NCBI GenBank assembly: GCA_963678305.2
Contig: CAXXVV010000011.1
Span: 124,001-188,000 of the forward strand
Length of the DNA: 64,000 nt
Reading direction: 5' to 3'
Source: G963676655 sp963678305
GTDB taxonomy: Bacteria; Verrucomicrobiota; Lentisphaeria; Victivallales; Victivallaceae
Shown: positions 33,258-41,874 of the stretch, one piece after another
Position numbering within the stretch: the first letter of the stretch is position 1
Layout: each line of letters opens with the position of its first letter
Made by a program: the position numbers and the translations under genes
Notes under the pieces: generated by a model
What the model was told of the DNA's origin: nothing
Databases searched by the model: none
What the model saw: only the letters and a program-made list of their open reading frames with translations

Positions 33258-33315
33258 TTTCTTCTTTTGTTTTGATTTAAGCATTAATTTTAATATAAAT
33301 ATTCTGGTGATAACA

Positions 33316-35043
33316 ATGAGTAAATATCCTTTGGAAACGATTCGACACAGCGCCGCGCACATAATGGCCGCGGCCGTCAAACAACTTTATTCCGACGTCA
33401 AATTCGATATCGGTCCGTCAACTGCCGATGGTTTTTATTACGACTTTGATATGGACCATCGCTTGACTGATTCCGACTTGAAAGATATCGAAAAAGCAAT
33501 GAAAAAATTAATGGGGCGCAAGCTGCCGTTTGAAATGACTGAAATGAGCCGGGACGAAGCTGAAAAAATGCTGGCAGCGGATAATCAAGGCTACAAACTT
33601 GAACGTCTGGCCGATATTCCGGAAGGTGATAAGATCACGTTCTATACTTGCGGCGATTTTACCGACTTGTGCCGTGGTCCGCATGTTGAAAACAGCGGCG
33701 AAATCGGCGCGGTCAAATTGATGTCGGTTGCCGGGGCTTATTTCCGGGGTGATGAGAAAAATCCGATGTTGCAGCGTATCTACGGTACGGCCTTTGATTC
33801 AAAAGAAGAGTTGAACGCTTATTTGCAACGGATTGAAGAAGCGAAAAAACGCGATCATCGCAAACTCGGAACCGAACTTGATTTGTTCAGCTTTTCCGAT
33901 AACGTCGGGCCCGGTCTGGTTATGTGGCACCCGAAAGGCGCGTTTATCCGTAATGAGATTGAAACTTTCTGGCGTGCGGAACACTACAAACATGGTTATG
34001 AACTGTTGTATACGCCGCATATCGGCCGCAGTCAGCTTTGGGAAACCAGCGGACACCTGGATTTTTATGCTGACGGCATGTATTCGCCGATGGATATTGA
34101 TGGTGGTAATTATTATGCCAAGCCGATGAACTGTCCGTTCCATATTGAGGTGTATAATTCGCGTCTGCGTTCCTATCGCGAACTGCCGGCCCGCTGGGCC
34201 GAACTCGGTACGGTTTACCGTTACGAGAAGAGCGGCGTACTGCATGGTCTGCCCCGTGTTCGCGGTTTTACCCAGGATGACGCCCACATTATCTGTACTC
34301 CGGACCAGATCGAAGAGGAAATTGCCGAAGTATTGCGCTTCAGCCTGATGATCTGGAAAGCCTTTGGCTTTGACGAGATCAAAGTATATCTGGCAACCAA
34401 GCCGGAAAAATCGGTTGGCGATCCGAAAGACTGGGACACCGCACTGGTTTCACTGGAAAAAGCGGTTAAAATGGCCGGACTTGAATGTGAAGTCGATGAA
34501 GGCGGCGGCGCGTTCTACGGTCCGAAGATCGACCTTAAGATTAAAGATGCTATCGGTCGTGAATGGCAGACTTCGACTATTCAGTTCGACTTCAACCTGC
34601 CGGAGCGTTTTGATATGACCTATATCGGTGAAGATGGCAAACCGCATCGTCCGTTTATGGTGCATCGCGCCTTGTTCGGTTCGCTGGAACGCTTCTTCGG
34701 TATTTTGACCGAACACTATGCCGGTGCTTTTCCGGTATGGCTGGCTCCGGTCCAGGCCAAGATTCTGCCGATTACTGAACGTCAACTTGAATACGCGAAG
34801 GAAGTTCAGAAAGAGATGCAGGCGGCCGGACTCCGGGTCAAGGTAGATACCAAGTCATCTTCAGTCGGTGCCAAGATCAAGGAAGCACGTAATGAGCGTA
34901 TCCAGTATATGCTGATTATGGGCGATAAGGAAATGGAAGAAAAAACTGTTTCGGCCCGCTCACGCCGTGAAGATCAGCTTGGTGATATGACTGTTGCTGA
35001 CGTCATTGCCAAAATCAAAGACGATATCGAAGCCAAACGCTAA
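33316..35043 (+). CDS. thrS: Threonyl-tRNA synthetase lacking the TGS domain
   Basis: The 575-residue class II synthetase charges tRNA-Thr. It starts directly at the editing domain: HSAAH (HxxxH) within the first 20 residues, then YTCGDFTDLCRGPH. The catalytic core has FWRAEHYKHGYELLYTPHIG, AKPMNCPFH (zinc Cys), RYEKSGVLHGLPRVRGFTQD (motif 2), DDAHI (zinc His) and LERFFGILTEHYAG (motif 3). The C-terminal anticodon-binding domain begins VWLAPVQAKILP. ThrS is usually ~640 residues; the N-terminal ~60-residue TGS domain is missing. The upstream in-frame extension (TTG at 33178) does not encode one. Confidence 0.95.
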   Translation: MSKYPLETIRHSAAHIMAAAVKQLYSDVKFDIGPSTADGFYYDFDMDHRLTDSDLKDIEKAMKKLMGRKLPFEMTEMSRDEAEKMLAADNQGYKLERLADIPEGDKITFYTCGDFTDLCRGPHVENSGEIGAVKLMSVAGAYFRGDEKNPMLQRIYGTAFDSKEELNAYLQRIEEAKKRDHRKLGTELDLFSFSDNVGPGLVMWHPKGAFIRNEIETFWRAEHYKHGYELLYTPHIGRSQLWETSGHLDFYADGMYSPMDIDGGNYYAKPMNCPFHIEVYNSRLRSYRELPARWAELGTVYRYEKSGVLHGLPRVRGFTQDDAHIICTPDQIEEEIAEVLRFSLMIWKAFGFDEIKVYLATKPEKSVGDPKDWDTALVSLEKAVKMAGLECEVDEGGGAFYGPKIDLKIKDAIGREWQTSTIQFDFNLPERFDMTYIGEDGKPHRPFMVHRALFGSLERFFGILTEHYAGAFPVWLAPVQAKILPITERQLEYAKEVQKEMQAAGLRVKVDTKSSSVGAKIKEARNERIQYMLIMGDKEMEEKTVSARSRREDQLGDMTVADVIAKIKDDIEAKR

Positions 35044-35063
35044 GATATTATTAAGCAAACTCC

Positions 35064-35096
35064 AAGCGCGGATTCATACGGGTCCGCGCTTTTTTA
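35064..35096 (+). terminator. Terminator after thrS
   Basis: AAGCGCGGA (35064-35072) pairs with TCCGCGCTT (35083-35091) around a 10-base loop, then TTTTTA. It is a strong rho-independent terminator. Its T-run touches the last bases of the convergent glycosyltransferase pseudogene. Confidence 0.8.
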
Positions 35097-36196
35097 TTTT
35101 GACACCGTTTTCAGGGTTTCGATGACCATTTCAGGCGGGATCGAGTTCATACAGCGATAGGTGTCGTCAGGACATTCGCGTTTAAAACACGGTCCGCAGG
35201 TATCATCGGCCAGGATTAATTTCCATTGATTGGAAATCGGGGCGGTCCAGGAGGGATCGGTTGAGCCGAAAATTGCCGCGCCCCTACCGCCCAACGCGGC
35301 GGACAGATGCATTACCCCGCTGTCATTGGCCAACGTCGCGGCGGAATTCTGCAACAGATGCATCAGATCGTAGACATCGGTTTCCCCGGCGACGTTGAAT
35401 GCTTTATCCGCGGGCAGACCTTTGATCAACGCTTCGCCGTCTTCGCGGTCTTTCGGAGTGCCGGTAACCGCGACGGTTCCGCCGTCGGCGATCCAGCTTT
35501 CCGCCACCAGGCGAAAGTTATCCGTTCCCCAGCATTTCGCGCGACCATAGGCCGCGCCGGAGGAGATAGTCAGAAGTCGTTCATTCGAACATAACTGCCG
35601 GGCCAGTGCCGGCATTTCGGTAAAAGGTTTGGCTATTTTGAACTCAGGCAGTGAGCCGTCCCATTCCGGCGACCCCATGGCGTGAACAATCGAAAGATAA
35701 CGAGCTACATGCTGGTCGTGATTCAAAGAACGCTTTTTCCGTTTCTGAAACTTGAAGGAACGTTTAAGTAGAATGCCTCTACCCCGGGCCGCTGCGCCGT
35801 ACATGCGCCCGCCAAGCCCGCATTTGCGAAGCTGGAGGACGTCGCGCAGTGAGTTGTTGAAGAGAATGACGACTCCGGCCCGGAACTGCCTGACGCCGGC
35901 AATATCGTAATCGTTCCAGGTGGAATGTGCCTGATGCAACTCTACCATCGCGTTGACCATTGGTAATGATCTGAATACCGGGGCGACTGCCGGGGGGCAG
36001 ATAATGAACAGGCCGCAGTCTTCGGAATGATTTTCTTTAACTGCATTATGGCGGGCAAAACCATACAGGCGTCACCGAGCCAGTTAGGCACCCGGACCGC
36101 AATTCCGTTCCTGATGGCATGCGGATCAAGCGGTATAACTTTGAATGGCTTCAATTCGGTTAGTTCGTGATAAAAATTATAGAGTTCAGCGCCCAT
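35094..36196 (-). pseudogene. Glycosyltransferase family 9 (heptosyltransferase-like), frameshifted
   Basis: Two overlapping frames together give one GT9 protein of about 367 residues. The 5' part starts at 36196 (MGAELYNFYHELTELKPFKV) and includes AVRVPNWLGDACMVLPAI, the heptosyltransferase N-terminal block. It then loses frame near 36021-36026. The other frame continues with DCGLFIICPPAVAPVFRSLP and runs to 35094 through SSGAAYGRAKCW, LANDSGVMHLSAALG (donor-binding) and IFGSTDPSWTAP. A single missing base at CCGAAGAC, where CCGGAAGAC would restore frame, explains it. It may be a true mutation or a sequence error. GT9 enzymes add heptose or other sugars to lipopolysaccharide core. It lies 1 bp after murF. 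Confidence 0.8.
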
Positions 36197-36197
36197 T

Positions 36198-37562
36198 TTA
36201 CTTTTCCGGTTCAATTTGTTCAAGTCGCATCCCGCGCGAGCCTTTTAGTAGTACGGTATCGCCGGGTTTTACTGTGGCGTGAATTGCGGCAATTGCGGTT
36301 TTAGCGTCGGGGAAATTAGTGGCGCCGTCCGGGATAAATCCGGCGTGAATCGGGCCAATAGTAAAAATTCTGGCTTGCGGGAAGAGTTTCAAGGCCAGTT
36401 GCAGTGTTTCTTTATGAGCGGCTTCTTTGGCCTCGCCGAGTTCCAGCATGTCACCGAGGACCAGCACGCACTTAGTGTCATCAGTGAAATCCGCCAGCCA
36501 GTTGAGAATTGCGGCAACGCTGCCGGGGCTGGCGTTATAGGCGTCGTTGACCCAGGTTGCGCCGTTATGTTCGGATATTTTCATCCGGAAACCCGGTAAC
36601 GCGGCATTTTTCAAGCCGTCCATAACGGTTTCCGGCTGAATGCCCAATGCGACCGCGACTGCTCCGGCGGCGGCGGCATTCAAGGCCTGGTGTTTGCCGG
36701 TCAGGGGCCAGTCGGTTTCACAGGACGCGCCGTCAGGAAAAGTTAAACGAATCCGGCTTCCGTGGAGGTTTCCGCCAAGATATTCGCCACGGATATCGGC
36801 TTGCGGTAAATCGCCGAAAGTCAAGGAGCGAAAGCCGTTTGCGGCCTGTTCCAGAATTTCTTTGCCGGGACATTCGACCGGGAATATCGCGATTCCCCCG
36901 GGTTGCAAATATTTGTAGATAGCGGATTTTTCGGTTGCCACGCCGTTCAAGTCGTCGAGGAATTCAAGGTGGCAGGGGGCGATTGATGAAATAACCGCTA
37001 CATCCGGCTCGATAGCCCGGCTCAAAGGCAAGATTTCACCATGATGGTTGGTCCCCGCTTCGATGACCGCCGCATAATGGGCTTTGGTCAGGCCGCATAA
37101 GGTTTGCGGCACTCCGATTTGATTGTTTAAATTAATCGCGGTTGCCAGAACATGCTCTTCGCCGTAAGCGGCGTTCAGGACCGCGCGGATGATTTCCTTG
37201 GTACTGGTTTTGCCCATGCTGCCGGTAACCGCGACGGTTTTCAAGTCCGGAATCCGGCGTTTGATCTCCCGGGCTAACAGTTGGTAAGCGTTGACCGGAT
37301 CGTCAACCAGCAGAACCGGAATATTCAAGCCGTCCGGAAGTTTCATTTGTTTCTGCCGTTCGATGCACAGCGCGGCGGCGTTGGCCGCGACTGCCCGGTC
37401 CAGAAAATCATGCGCGTCAAAGACCTCGCCGGAGATAGCTATGAACAAGGCGTCGGTGCAATCCTGGCGCGTATCGGCACAGAGTCTTGAATAGCTGCAG
37501 TCAAGATTGCCGATGATGTCTCCCCCGGTGATTTTTACCGCATCTTTCAGGGTAAAACGCAT
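36198..37562 (-). CDS. murF: UDP-N-acetylmuramoyl-tripeptide--D-alanyl-D-alanine ligase
   Basis: MurF adds D-Ala-D-Ala to the UDP-MurNAc-tripeptide in the cytoplasm. The 454-residue protein has the Mur ligase layout: an N-terminal substrate domain (SRLCADTRQD, LFIAISGEVFDAHDF), the ATP loop TGSMGKTSTKE (~115-125), LNNQIGVPQTL, EAGTNHHGEI, HLEFLDDL, then WVNDAYNASPGSV and LVLGDMLELGE in the C-terminal part. Length is typical. It is followed 1 bp later by the frameshifted GT9 gene and preceded by a BamE-like lipoprotein gene, so these probably form a cell-envelope operon. No other mur genes are in the window. Confidence 0.95.
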   Translation of the reverse strand: MRFTLKDAVKITGGDIIGNLDCSYSRLCADTRQDCTDALFIAISGEVFDAHDFLDRAVAANAAALCIERQKQMKLPDGLNIPVLLVDDPVNAYQLLAREIKRRIPDLKTVAVTGSMGKTSTKEIIRAVLNAAYGEEHVLATAINLNNQIGVPQTLCGLTKAHYAAVIEAGTNHHGEILPLSRAIEPDVAVISSIAPCHLEFLDDLNGVATEKSAIYKYLQPGGIAIFPVECPGKEILEQAANGFRSLTFGDLPQADIRGEYLGGNLHGSRIRLTFPDGASCETDWPLTGKHQALNAAAAGAVAVALGIQPETVMDGLKNAALPGFRMKISEHNGATWVNDAYNASPGSVAAILNWLADFTDDTKCVLVLGDMLELGEAKEAAHKETLQLALKLFPQARIFTIGPIHAGFIPDGATNFPDAKTAIAAIHATVKPGDTVLLKGSRGMRLEQIEPEK

Positions 37563-37590
37563 AATAGCCTCCTGTCGAACCGGAGGTTCA

Positions 37591-38196
37591 TCAATCCATA
37601 TTGATTATCGAACGGACTTTACCGCCGCGGAAAATGACCCGCCGAGAGGAAAAGTCTTTGAGCTGGTAGATCCAGGTATCATTTTTCAATGAAAAATTAC
37701 GATGCGGCGGCGGATAGCCATAGGTCAGCAGAACTTCTTCACGGGTCATTTTCGGAACGACCCGGCCCTGGTCGATATCTTTCAGGAATTTTTTATCGAT
37801 TCCTTTGAGCAGTTGCGCCCGGTCCTTAAGCGTAAAGAGTTTCTGCAAATAAGAATCAAGGCTTTGCAGCATCAGTTGTTCGTCGAATGTGACGGTGTAT
37901 CTGGTTTTACTATTAACCGGGGAGAACGAGATGTCCCAGGTATAAGAATAGGGCGAAACGCGTGAGACATTTACCGTTTTAACATCTACCTGAGTGCCGA
38001 ACGGGAGAATTTTGCCGAGAAGATGGTTGCGGGCGGAAATCTCATCGGGCTTGCGATACCAGATATTGAAGCGGGTATATACCTTGTCATTCGGCTTTAA
38101 CTGCAACGCTTCCGGAAATCTTTCCGGGGAATTGCAGCCGCTGATCATTCCGACTGTGATAAGCGCGAGAATACCGTAAACAAATCTTTTCAGCAT
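37591..38196 (-). CDS. Lipoprotein with BamE/SmpA-like C-terminal fold
   Basis: This 201-residue protein has a lipoprotein signal (hydrophobic ~5-19, lipobox MISGC). The C-terminal ~60 residues read PKMTREEVLLTYGYPP ... DTWIYQLKDF ... VIFRGGKVRSI. This is the pattern of BamE/SmpA-OmlA domains, where 'GMTxxEVxxxxGxP' precedes a Trp-Tyr strand and a final 'F.dGkv' strand. The middle region is a separate beta domain (YTWDISFSPV). It is likely anchored in the outer or inner membrane. A role in envelope assembly is inferred from fold and from the neighbouring murF. Confidence 0.65.
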   Translation of the reverse strand: MLKRFVYGILALITVGMISGCNSPERFPEALQLKPNDKVYTRFNIWYRKPDEISARNHLLGKILPFGTQVDVKTVNVSRVSPYSYTWDISFSPVNSKTRYTVTFDEQLMLQSLDSYLQKLFTLKDRAQLLKGIDKKFLKDIDQGRVVPKMTREEVLLTYGYPPPHRNFSLKNDTWIYQLKDFSSRRVIFRGGKVRSIINMD

Positions 38197-38297
38197 AATT
38201 AAACCTTTCCGATAGATGAATAAATATCAAATTGCTCCGCAAATATATACCCGAATGAACCTTTTTTCACATATGCGAACACAAAAAAATACATTTT

Positions 38298-38525
38298 TTA
38301 CTTCAATGAAGTAATCGCTCAGTATTTTCGCGAGGCTAATCCTGCTTACATCCTACGCTCAAACGTAATTGGAAAAGTTCAAATCGCTTTTCCAACCACA
38401 TCGCTACGGATGAAATGAGGATACTGCGGCAAACAAAGTTTGCCAATGCGCTTCGCTTAATTTCGCCTGCGGCGACCAGCGTTCCGCCGCTGGATCGCGT
38501 CCGCGTACGACGCGGTGCGATTATA
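38298..38525. repeat. Cluster of six consecutive palindromes (REP-like)
   Basis: Perfect stems: TTACTTCA/TGAAGTAA (38298-38314); TTGGAAAAG/CTTTTCCAA (38369-38395); GGCAAAC/GTTTGCC (38428-38444); TCGCC/GGCGA (38463-38475); CCAGCG/CGCTGG (38476-38493); CGCGTC/GACGCG (38496-38514). The last four are nearly contiguous and GC-rich within an AT-rich gap (38197-38736). The stems have different sequences, so it is not a simple repeat family. A 65-codon frame at 38415-38612 is probably spurious. Confidence 0.5.
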
Positions 38526-38712
38526 CTGCTACGCAGATTTTTTCTTTTTCTTGAGGTTGAGAAAACAGTGAAGGATTACTTCAATGAATCGGCACGGAAT
38601 TCATTATTTTGAAAAATTTAAGTAAAATTCCGCATTCCCGAAACGTTTTTTTGAAAAACAGTAACTTTTAAGTGATTTTTAATAAAGAAATGGTATATTG
38701 ATACAGATAACG

Positions 38713-38718
38713 TATAAT
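38713..38718 (+). promoter_or_regulatory. Predicted -10 element of the ribonuclease D-like gene
   Basis: A perfect TATAAT lies 18 bp before the ATG at 38737. No good -35 sits at standard distance (TGGTAT-like at ~38692), so an activator or extended -10 may be used. Confidence 0.35.
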
Positions 38719-38736
38719 GAGAAATTTAAGGATGCT

Positions 38737-39825
38737 ATGATAACCACTGAAGTTGAACTGCGGAAAGTTATTGACAATGCGCTTCTGGCGGAAGCGGTGG
38801 CGCTGGATACTGAATTTGTCTGGGAACGTACTTTTTATCCCGACCTGGGGCTGGTGCAGCTGGCAATCGGCCGTGATTGTTATTTGATCGACCCGTTGGC
38901 TATCGAAGATTTGTCGGCTTTGGGCGAGTTGCTGGCAGCGCCGAATGTGGTGAAAATTCTGCATGACGCTTTGCAGGATCTGCAAATCCTGAAGCGGGCT
39001 GCCGGGGCCTATCCAGTCAATATCTTCGACACTCGCAGCGCATATGGTTTTTGCAGCGACAGTTCGATTTTGTCTCTGGCCGCATTGCTGGAAAAGACCA
39101 TCGGCGTTCAACTGCCGAAAACGGAAACCAGAACCAACTGGCTGCAGCGTCCGCTCAGTCCGGAACAACTGGAATACGCCTGTGATGACGTCAAATATAT
39201 GTGCGAGGTCAGAGATTTGATCATTAAGCAGTCAAAAGAAAACGATACATATGGCTGGCTGATGGATGAAATGAGTCATTATGATGTGCCAGAGATCTAT
39301 GACGATGTGGACCCCGGGGAATATTTCCGGAAAATCAAGGGAACCGACCGGATGAGCCGGGAGCATTTGATGATTTTGCAGGATCTGGCGGCATGGCGTG
39401 AACGGACCGCACGCGATATCAACTGGCCGCGCGGACACGTTATTCACAACAATACTTTACTTGATCTGACCTGGAAACGCCCGACCCGGGTTGTCGATTT
39501 GAAGCGGATCAAGAAACTTCACCCGAAGGCGATCGAGAAGCATGGAGAGGAAATAGTTGAAACGATCGAAGCCGCGATGGCGAAACCGGAGCATTTGCAT
39601 CCGGAGAAGCCGGACTTGATGCGTGATAAGGAGCTCAACAAAAAAGCGGATAAACTGATCGAGGCGATTGAAGCAAAGGCCGTCGCTTTGAATATTGACC
39701 CTGCCTTGGTCGGATCGAAAAAAGAGATTCGGACTTTTATTTATTCAACGGCCTGCGGCGAGGTTTCCTTGGAGCAGTTTTTTAATGGTTGGCGCTATGA
39801 ATTCATTCAGGATCTTCTGAAATAA
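38737..39825 (+). CDS. Ribonuclease D-like 3'-5' exonuclease with HRDC domain
   Basis: The 362-residue protein has a DEDD exonuclease domain: AVALDTEFVWERTFYPDLG (ExoI Asp/Glu), KILHDALQDLQIL and FDTRSAYGF (ExoII), and LEYACDDVKYMCEV (ExoIII Tyr/Asp). The C-terminal half has an HRDC-type helical domain (LMILQDLAAWRERTARDINWP). RNase D trims tRNA 3' ends and other structured RNAs. I chose ATG 38737 behind AAGGA; a TTG 13 codons upstream is less likely. A weakly related second HRDC-like helix bundle fills ~270-362. It is 36 bp before the sigma-54 activator. Confidence 0.88.
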   Translation: MITTEVELRKVIDNALLAEAVALDTEFVWERTFYPDLGLVQLAIGRDCYLIDPLAIEDLSALGELLAAPNVVKILHDALQDLQILKRAAGAYPVNIFDTRSAYGFCSDSSILSLAALLEKTIGVQLPKTETRTNWLQRPLSPEQLEYACDDVKYMCEVRDLIIKQSKENDTYGWLMDEMSHYDVPEIYDDVDPGEYFRKIKGTDRMSREHLMILQDLAAWRERTARDINWPRGHVIHNNTLLDLTWKRPTRVVDLKRIKKLHPKAIEKHGEEIVETIEAAMAKPEHLHPEKPDLMRDKELNKKADKLIEAIEAKAVALNIDPALVGSKKEIRTFIYSTACGEVSLEQFFNGWRYEFIQDLLK

Positions 39826-39861
39826 TATTTATGCCTGGAAACAGGGGTATTGGAGTTACAG

Positions 39862-41817
39862 ATGAACGCTACTACATATCGGGATTGGGAAACATTTGTC
39901 CGGGGGCAAGGCATTCCTGAGATTCGTGCGCGTATTCTTGAGTCCTGGAACCGTTCCCGGCAGTCCGGTCTCAGTCCGCATGTTTTTCCGGGTTTGTCGC
40001 ATGAGACACCCGGTAACAGGTTGAACAATGACGAGTTCTTTGAAATGATCCGGGGACATGCCGAGCGTTATATCAATGCCGCTGTCTCGCAAAAGATATC
40101 CGCGATATTCTGTTCTCCTGAAGGTATGGTCACGGAAATCCTTACCGTGTCGGACAGTATGGCATCGGTTTTGGCCAGTGCCGGAATCAGAGCAGGAATA
40201 TCCCTGGCGGAAAACTCAGCCGGAACCAATGCCGCCGCAATGACTCTGCTGCTGAGAGTTGCGACTATTTGTCGCGGGCCGGAACATTACCTTGAAAAAT
40301 TCCATCAGTTTGCGTCGGTCGCGCTGCCGTTGTTTGATGCGGAGGCGGATTTTCGCGGGGCTCTGGCGTTGTTCGGGGTAATGCCGGACGTCGATACCCC
40401 GGCTTTGCGTGGGGTGGTGGCAATGATGATTCAGCTATTCGACCGGGAGGTCCGGATGCAGCGTCATGTGAGGCTCAATGACGAATTGCGGCAGTTGCAA
40501 CGGCGGATGTTCAAGGAGGATATCAAGCCGATGCTGATGATAAACCGTAACGGCTATGTGCGGCAGATGAATCCTGCGGCAATGAAAATGTTTGAGGTTA
40601 ACGAGCCGTTTTTTGAGAGTAATAATCTGGAACGTAAAGCGCGGTTTTCTCCTTCATTGCGCGAAATTGCCAAGTCGGCTATTCCATGCAAGGCCCGGAA
40701 AATGGAAATTACCCTTGATGATCGCCGGATCGAGGTGAATTATGAAAAGAACCCGATCTACAGCGAGAAAGACGAATTTCTCGGGAATATGATAATCCTT
40801 GACGAGCAGAGTGAAAGCAGCAGCCGCCAGAGTTCCGCGTCAGTTGCTAAATATGACTTCGATTCGATTATCGGGGATTCCCCGCGTCTGCGGCATTGCA
40901 AGAAACTGGCACTAAAGGCCGCCGAGACTTCGGTCAGTGTTTTTCTGCATGGTCCGAGCGGGACCGGTAAAGAGATTTTTGCGCATGGCATTCATAATGC
41001 CAGTGACCGCAAGGATGAAGCCTTTGTGGCGATCAACTGTGCGGCGATTCCGCGTGAAATTGCCGAAAGTGAGCTTTTCGGTTACGAAACCGGCGCTTTT
41101 ACCGGGGCGAAAAAAGGCGGGAATATCGGGAAACTGCAGGCCGCGGACAAAGGAACGGTCTTCCTGGATGAAATCGGCGATATGCCGCTGGAACTGCAAG
41201 CCAAATTGTTACGCCTGCTTGAGGAGCGCACCATTACCCGGATCGGCGGCCGGAGAGAAATTCCGGTGAATATAAGGGTTATCGCGGCCAGCAACCGCGA
41301 TATCGAGGCCCTGATCGCGGCAGGACAGTTCCGGGAAGACCTTTATTACCGGTTGAACGTGACAAGTATAGATCTGCCGCCGCTGATTGAGAGTCGCGAG
41401 GATATTCCGCTTCTGGTTGATTACTTCATCGGGGTATTCAATGAGATCATGGGAAAACAGGTGCCGGGAATCCTGCCGGACATTATGCAGCGATTTCAGA
41501 CTTATTCCTGGCCCGGCAATATTCGTGAACTGAAAAATACTATTGAATTTGCGGTTATGGTTAATTCAGGCGAAGAGACAATTGCCTGGAAACATCTGCC
41601 CGGCCGTTTACGGACTCCGCTGCTTTATTCCGATCCGCAGGAAGTATCTCCCGGTGATCCGCTGGGACGTGAACGACGGGAATTGCAGGAAAGTGAAAAG
41701 GCGTTATATGAAAAAGCGGTCAAGATGGCCGGAGGGAATCTGAGTAAGGCGGCACGCAGTCTTGGGATCAGCCGCAGTACGATTTATCGCAAGTTAAAAA
41801 GTTTTAATATCAAATAA
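39862..41817 (+). CDS. Sigma-54-dependent transcriptional activator (AcoR-like)
   Basis: The 651-residue protein has an N-terminal GAF-like sensor (begins IRARILESWNRSRQSGL, as in AcoR-type regulators; AGISLAENSAGTNAA) and a PAS-like segment (LMINRNGYVRQMNPAAM). The central AAA+ domain has Walker A HGPSGTGKEIFA, the sigma-54-contacting GAFTGA loop in ETGAFTGAKKG, VFLDEIGDMPLELQ, a second-region FREDLYYRLNV and YSWPGNIRELKN. A Fis-type helix-turn-helix (GGNLSKAARSLGISRSTIYR) ends the protein. It activates RpoN promoters in response to a small ligand. Start 39862 has GGAG nearby. No -24/-12 promoter was recognised in the window, so its targets are elsewhere or unclear. Confidence 0.92.
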   Translation: MNATTYRDWETFVRGQGIPEIRARILESWNRSRQSGLSPHVFPGLSHETPGNRLNNDEFFEMIRGHAERYINAAVSQKISAIFCSPEGMVTEILTVSDSMASVLASAGIRAGISLAENSAGTNAAAMTLLLRVATICRGPEHYLEKFHQFASVALPLFDAEADFRGALALFGVMPDVDTPALRGVVAMMIQLFDREVRMQRHVRLNDELRQLQRRMFKEDIKPMLMINRNGYVRQMNPAAMKMFEVNEPFFESNNLERKARFSPSLREIAKSAIPCKARKMEITLDDRRIEVNYEKNPIYSEKDEFLGNMIILDEQSESSSRQSSASVAKYDFDSIIGDSPRLRHCKKLALKAAETSVSVFLHGPSGTGKEIFAHGIHNASDRKDEAFVAINCAAIPREIAESELFGYETGAFTGAKKGGNIGKLQAADKGTVFLDEIGDMPLELQAKLLRLLEERTITRIGGRREIPVNIRVIAASNRDIEALIAAGQFREDLYYRLNVTSIDLPPLIESREDIPLLVDYFIGVFNEIMGKQVPGILPDIMQRFQTYSWPGNIRELKNTIEFAVMVNSGEETIAWKHLPGRLRTPLLYSDPQEVSPGDPLGRERRELQESEKALYEKAVKMAGGNLSKAARSLGISRSTIYRKLKSFNIK

Positions 41818-41874
41818 CGACGGTCAATTTCCGACACTGTAAATGTATAATGTTGTTTATAATTGTGAAGTTTT

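Noticed and set aside
33178..33315. TTG-started extension of ThrS
   Set aside because: The 46 extra residues do not resemble a TGS domain and lie over the leader hairpins.
33061..33315. T-box riboswitch upstream of thrS
   Set aside because: No T-box (GGGTGG-type) core or specifier loop could be found; only small competing hairpins are present.
36640..36922. Two overlapping ~91-codon plus-strand frames opposite murF
   Set aside because: Antisense shadows of a well-supported murF; Arg/Pro-rich with no motif.
38415..38612. 65-codon frame in the palindrome cluster
   Set aside because: No ribosome-binding site, overlaps all the hairpins, and an Arg/Ser-rich composition typical of chance frames.
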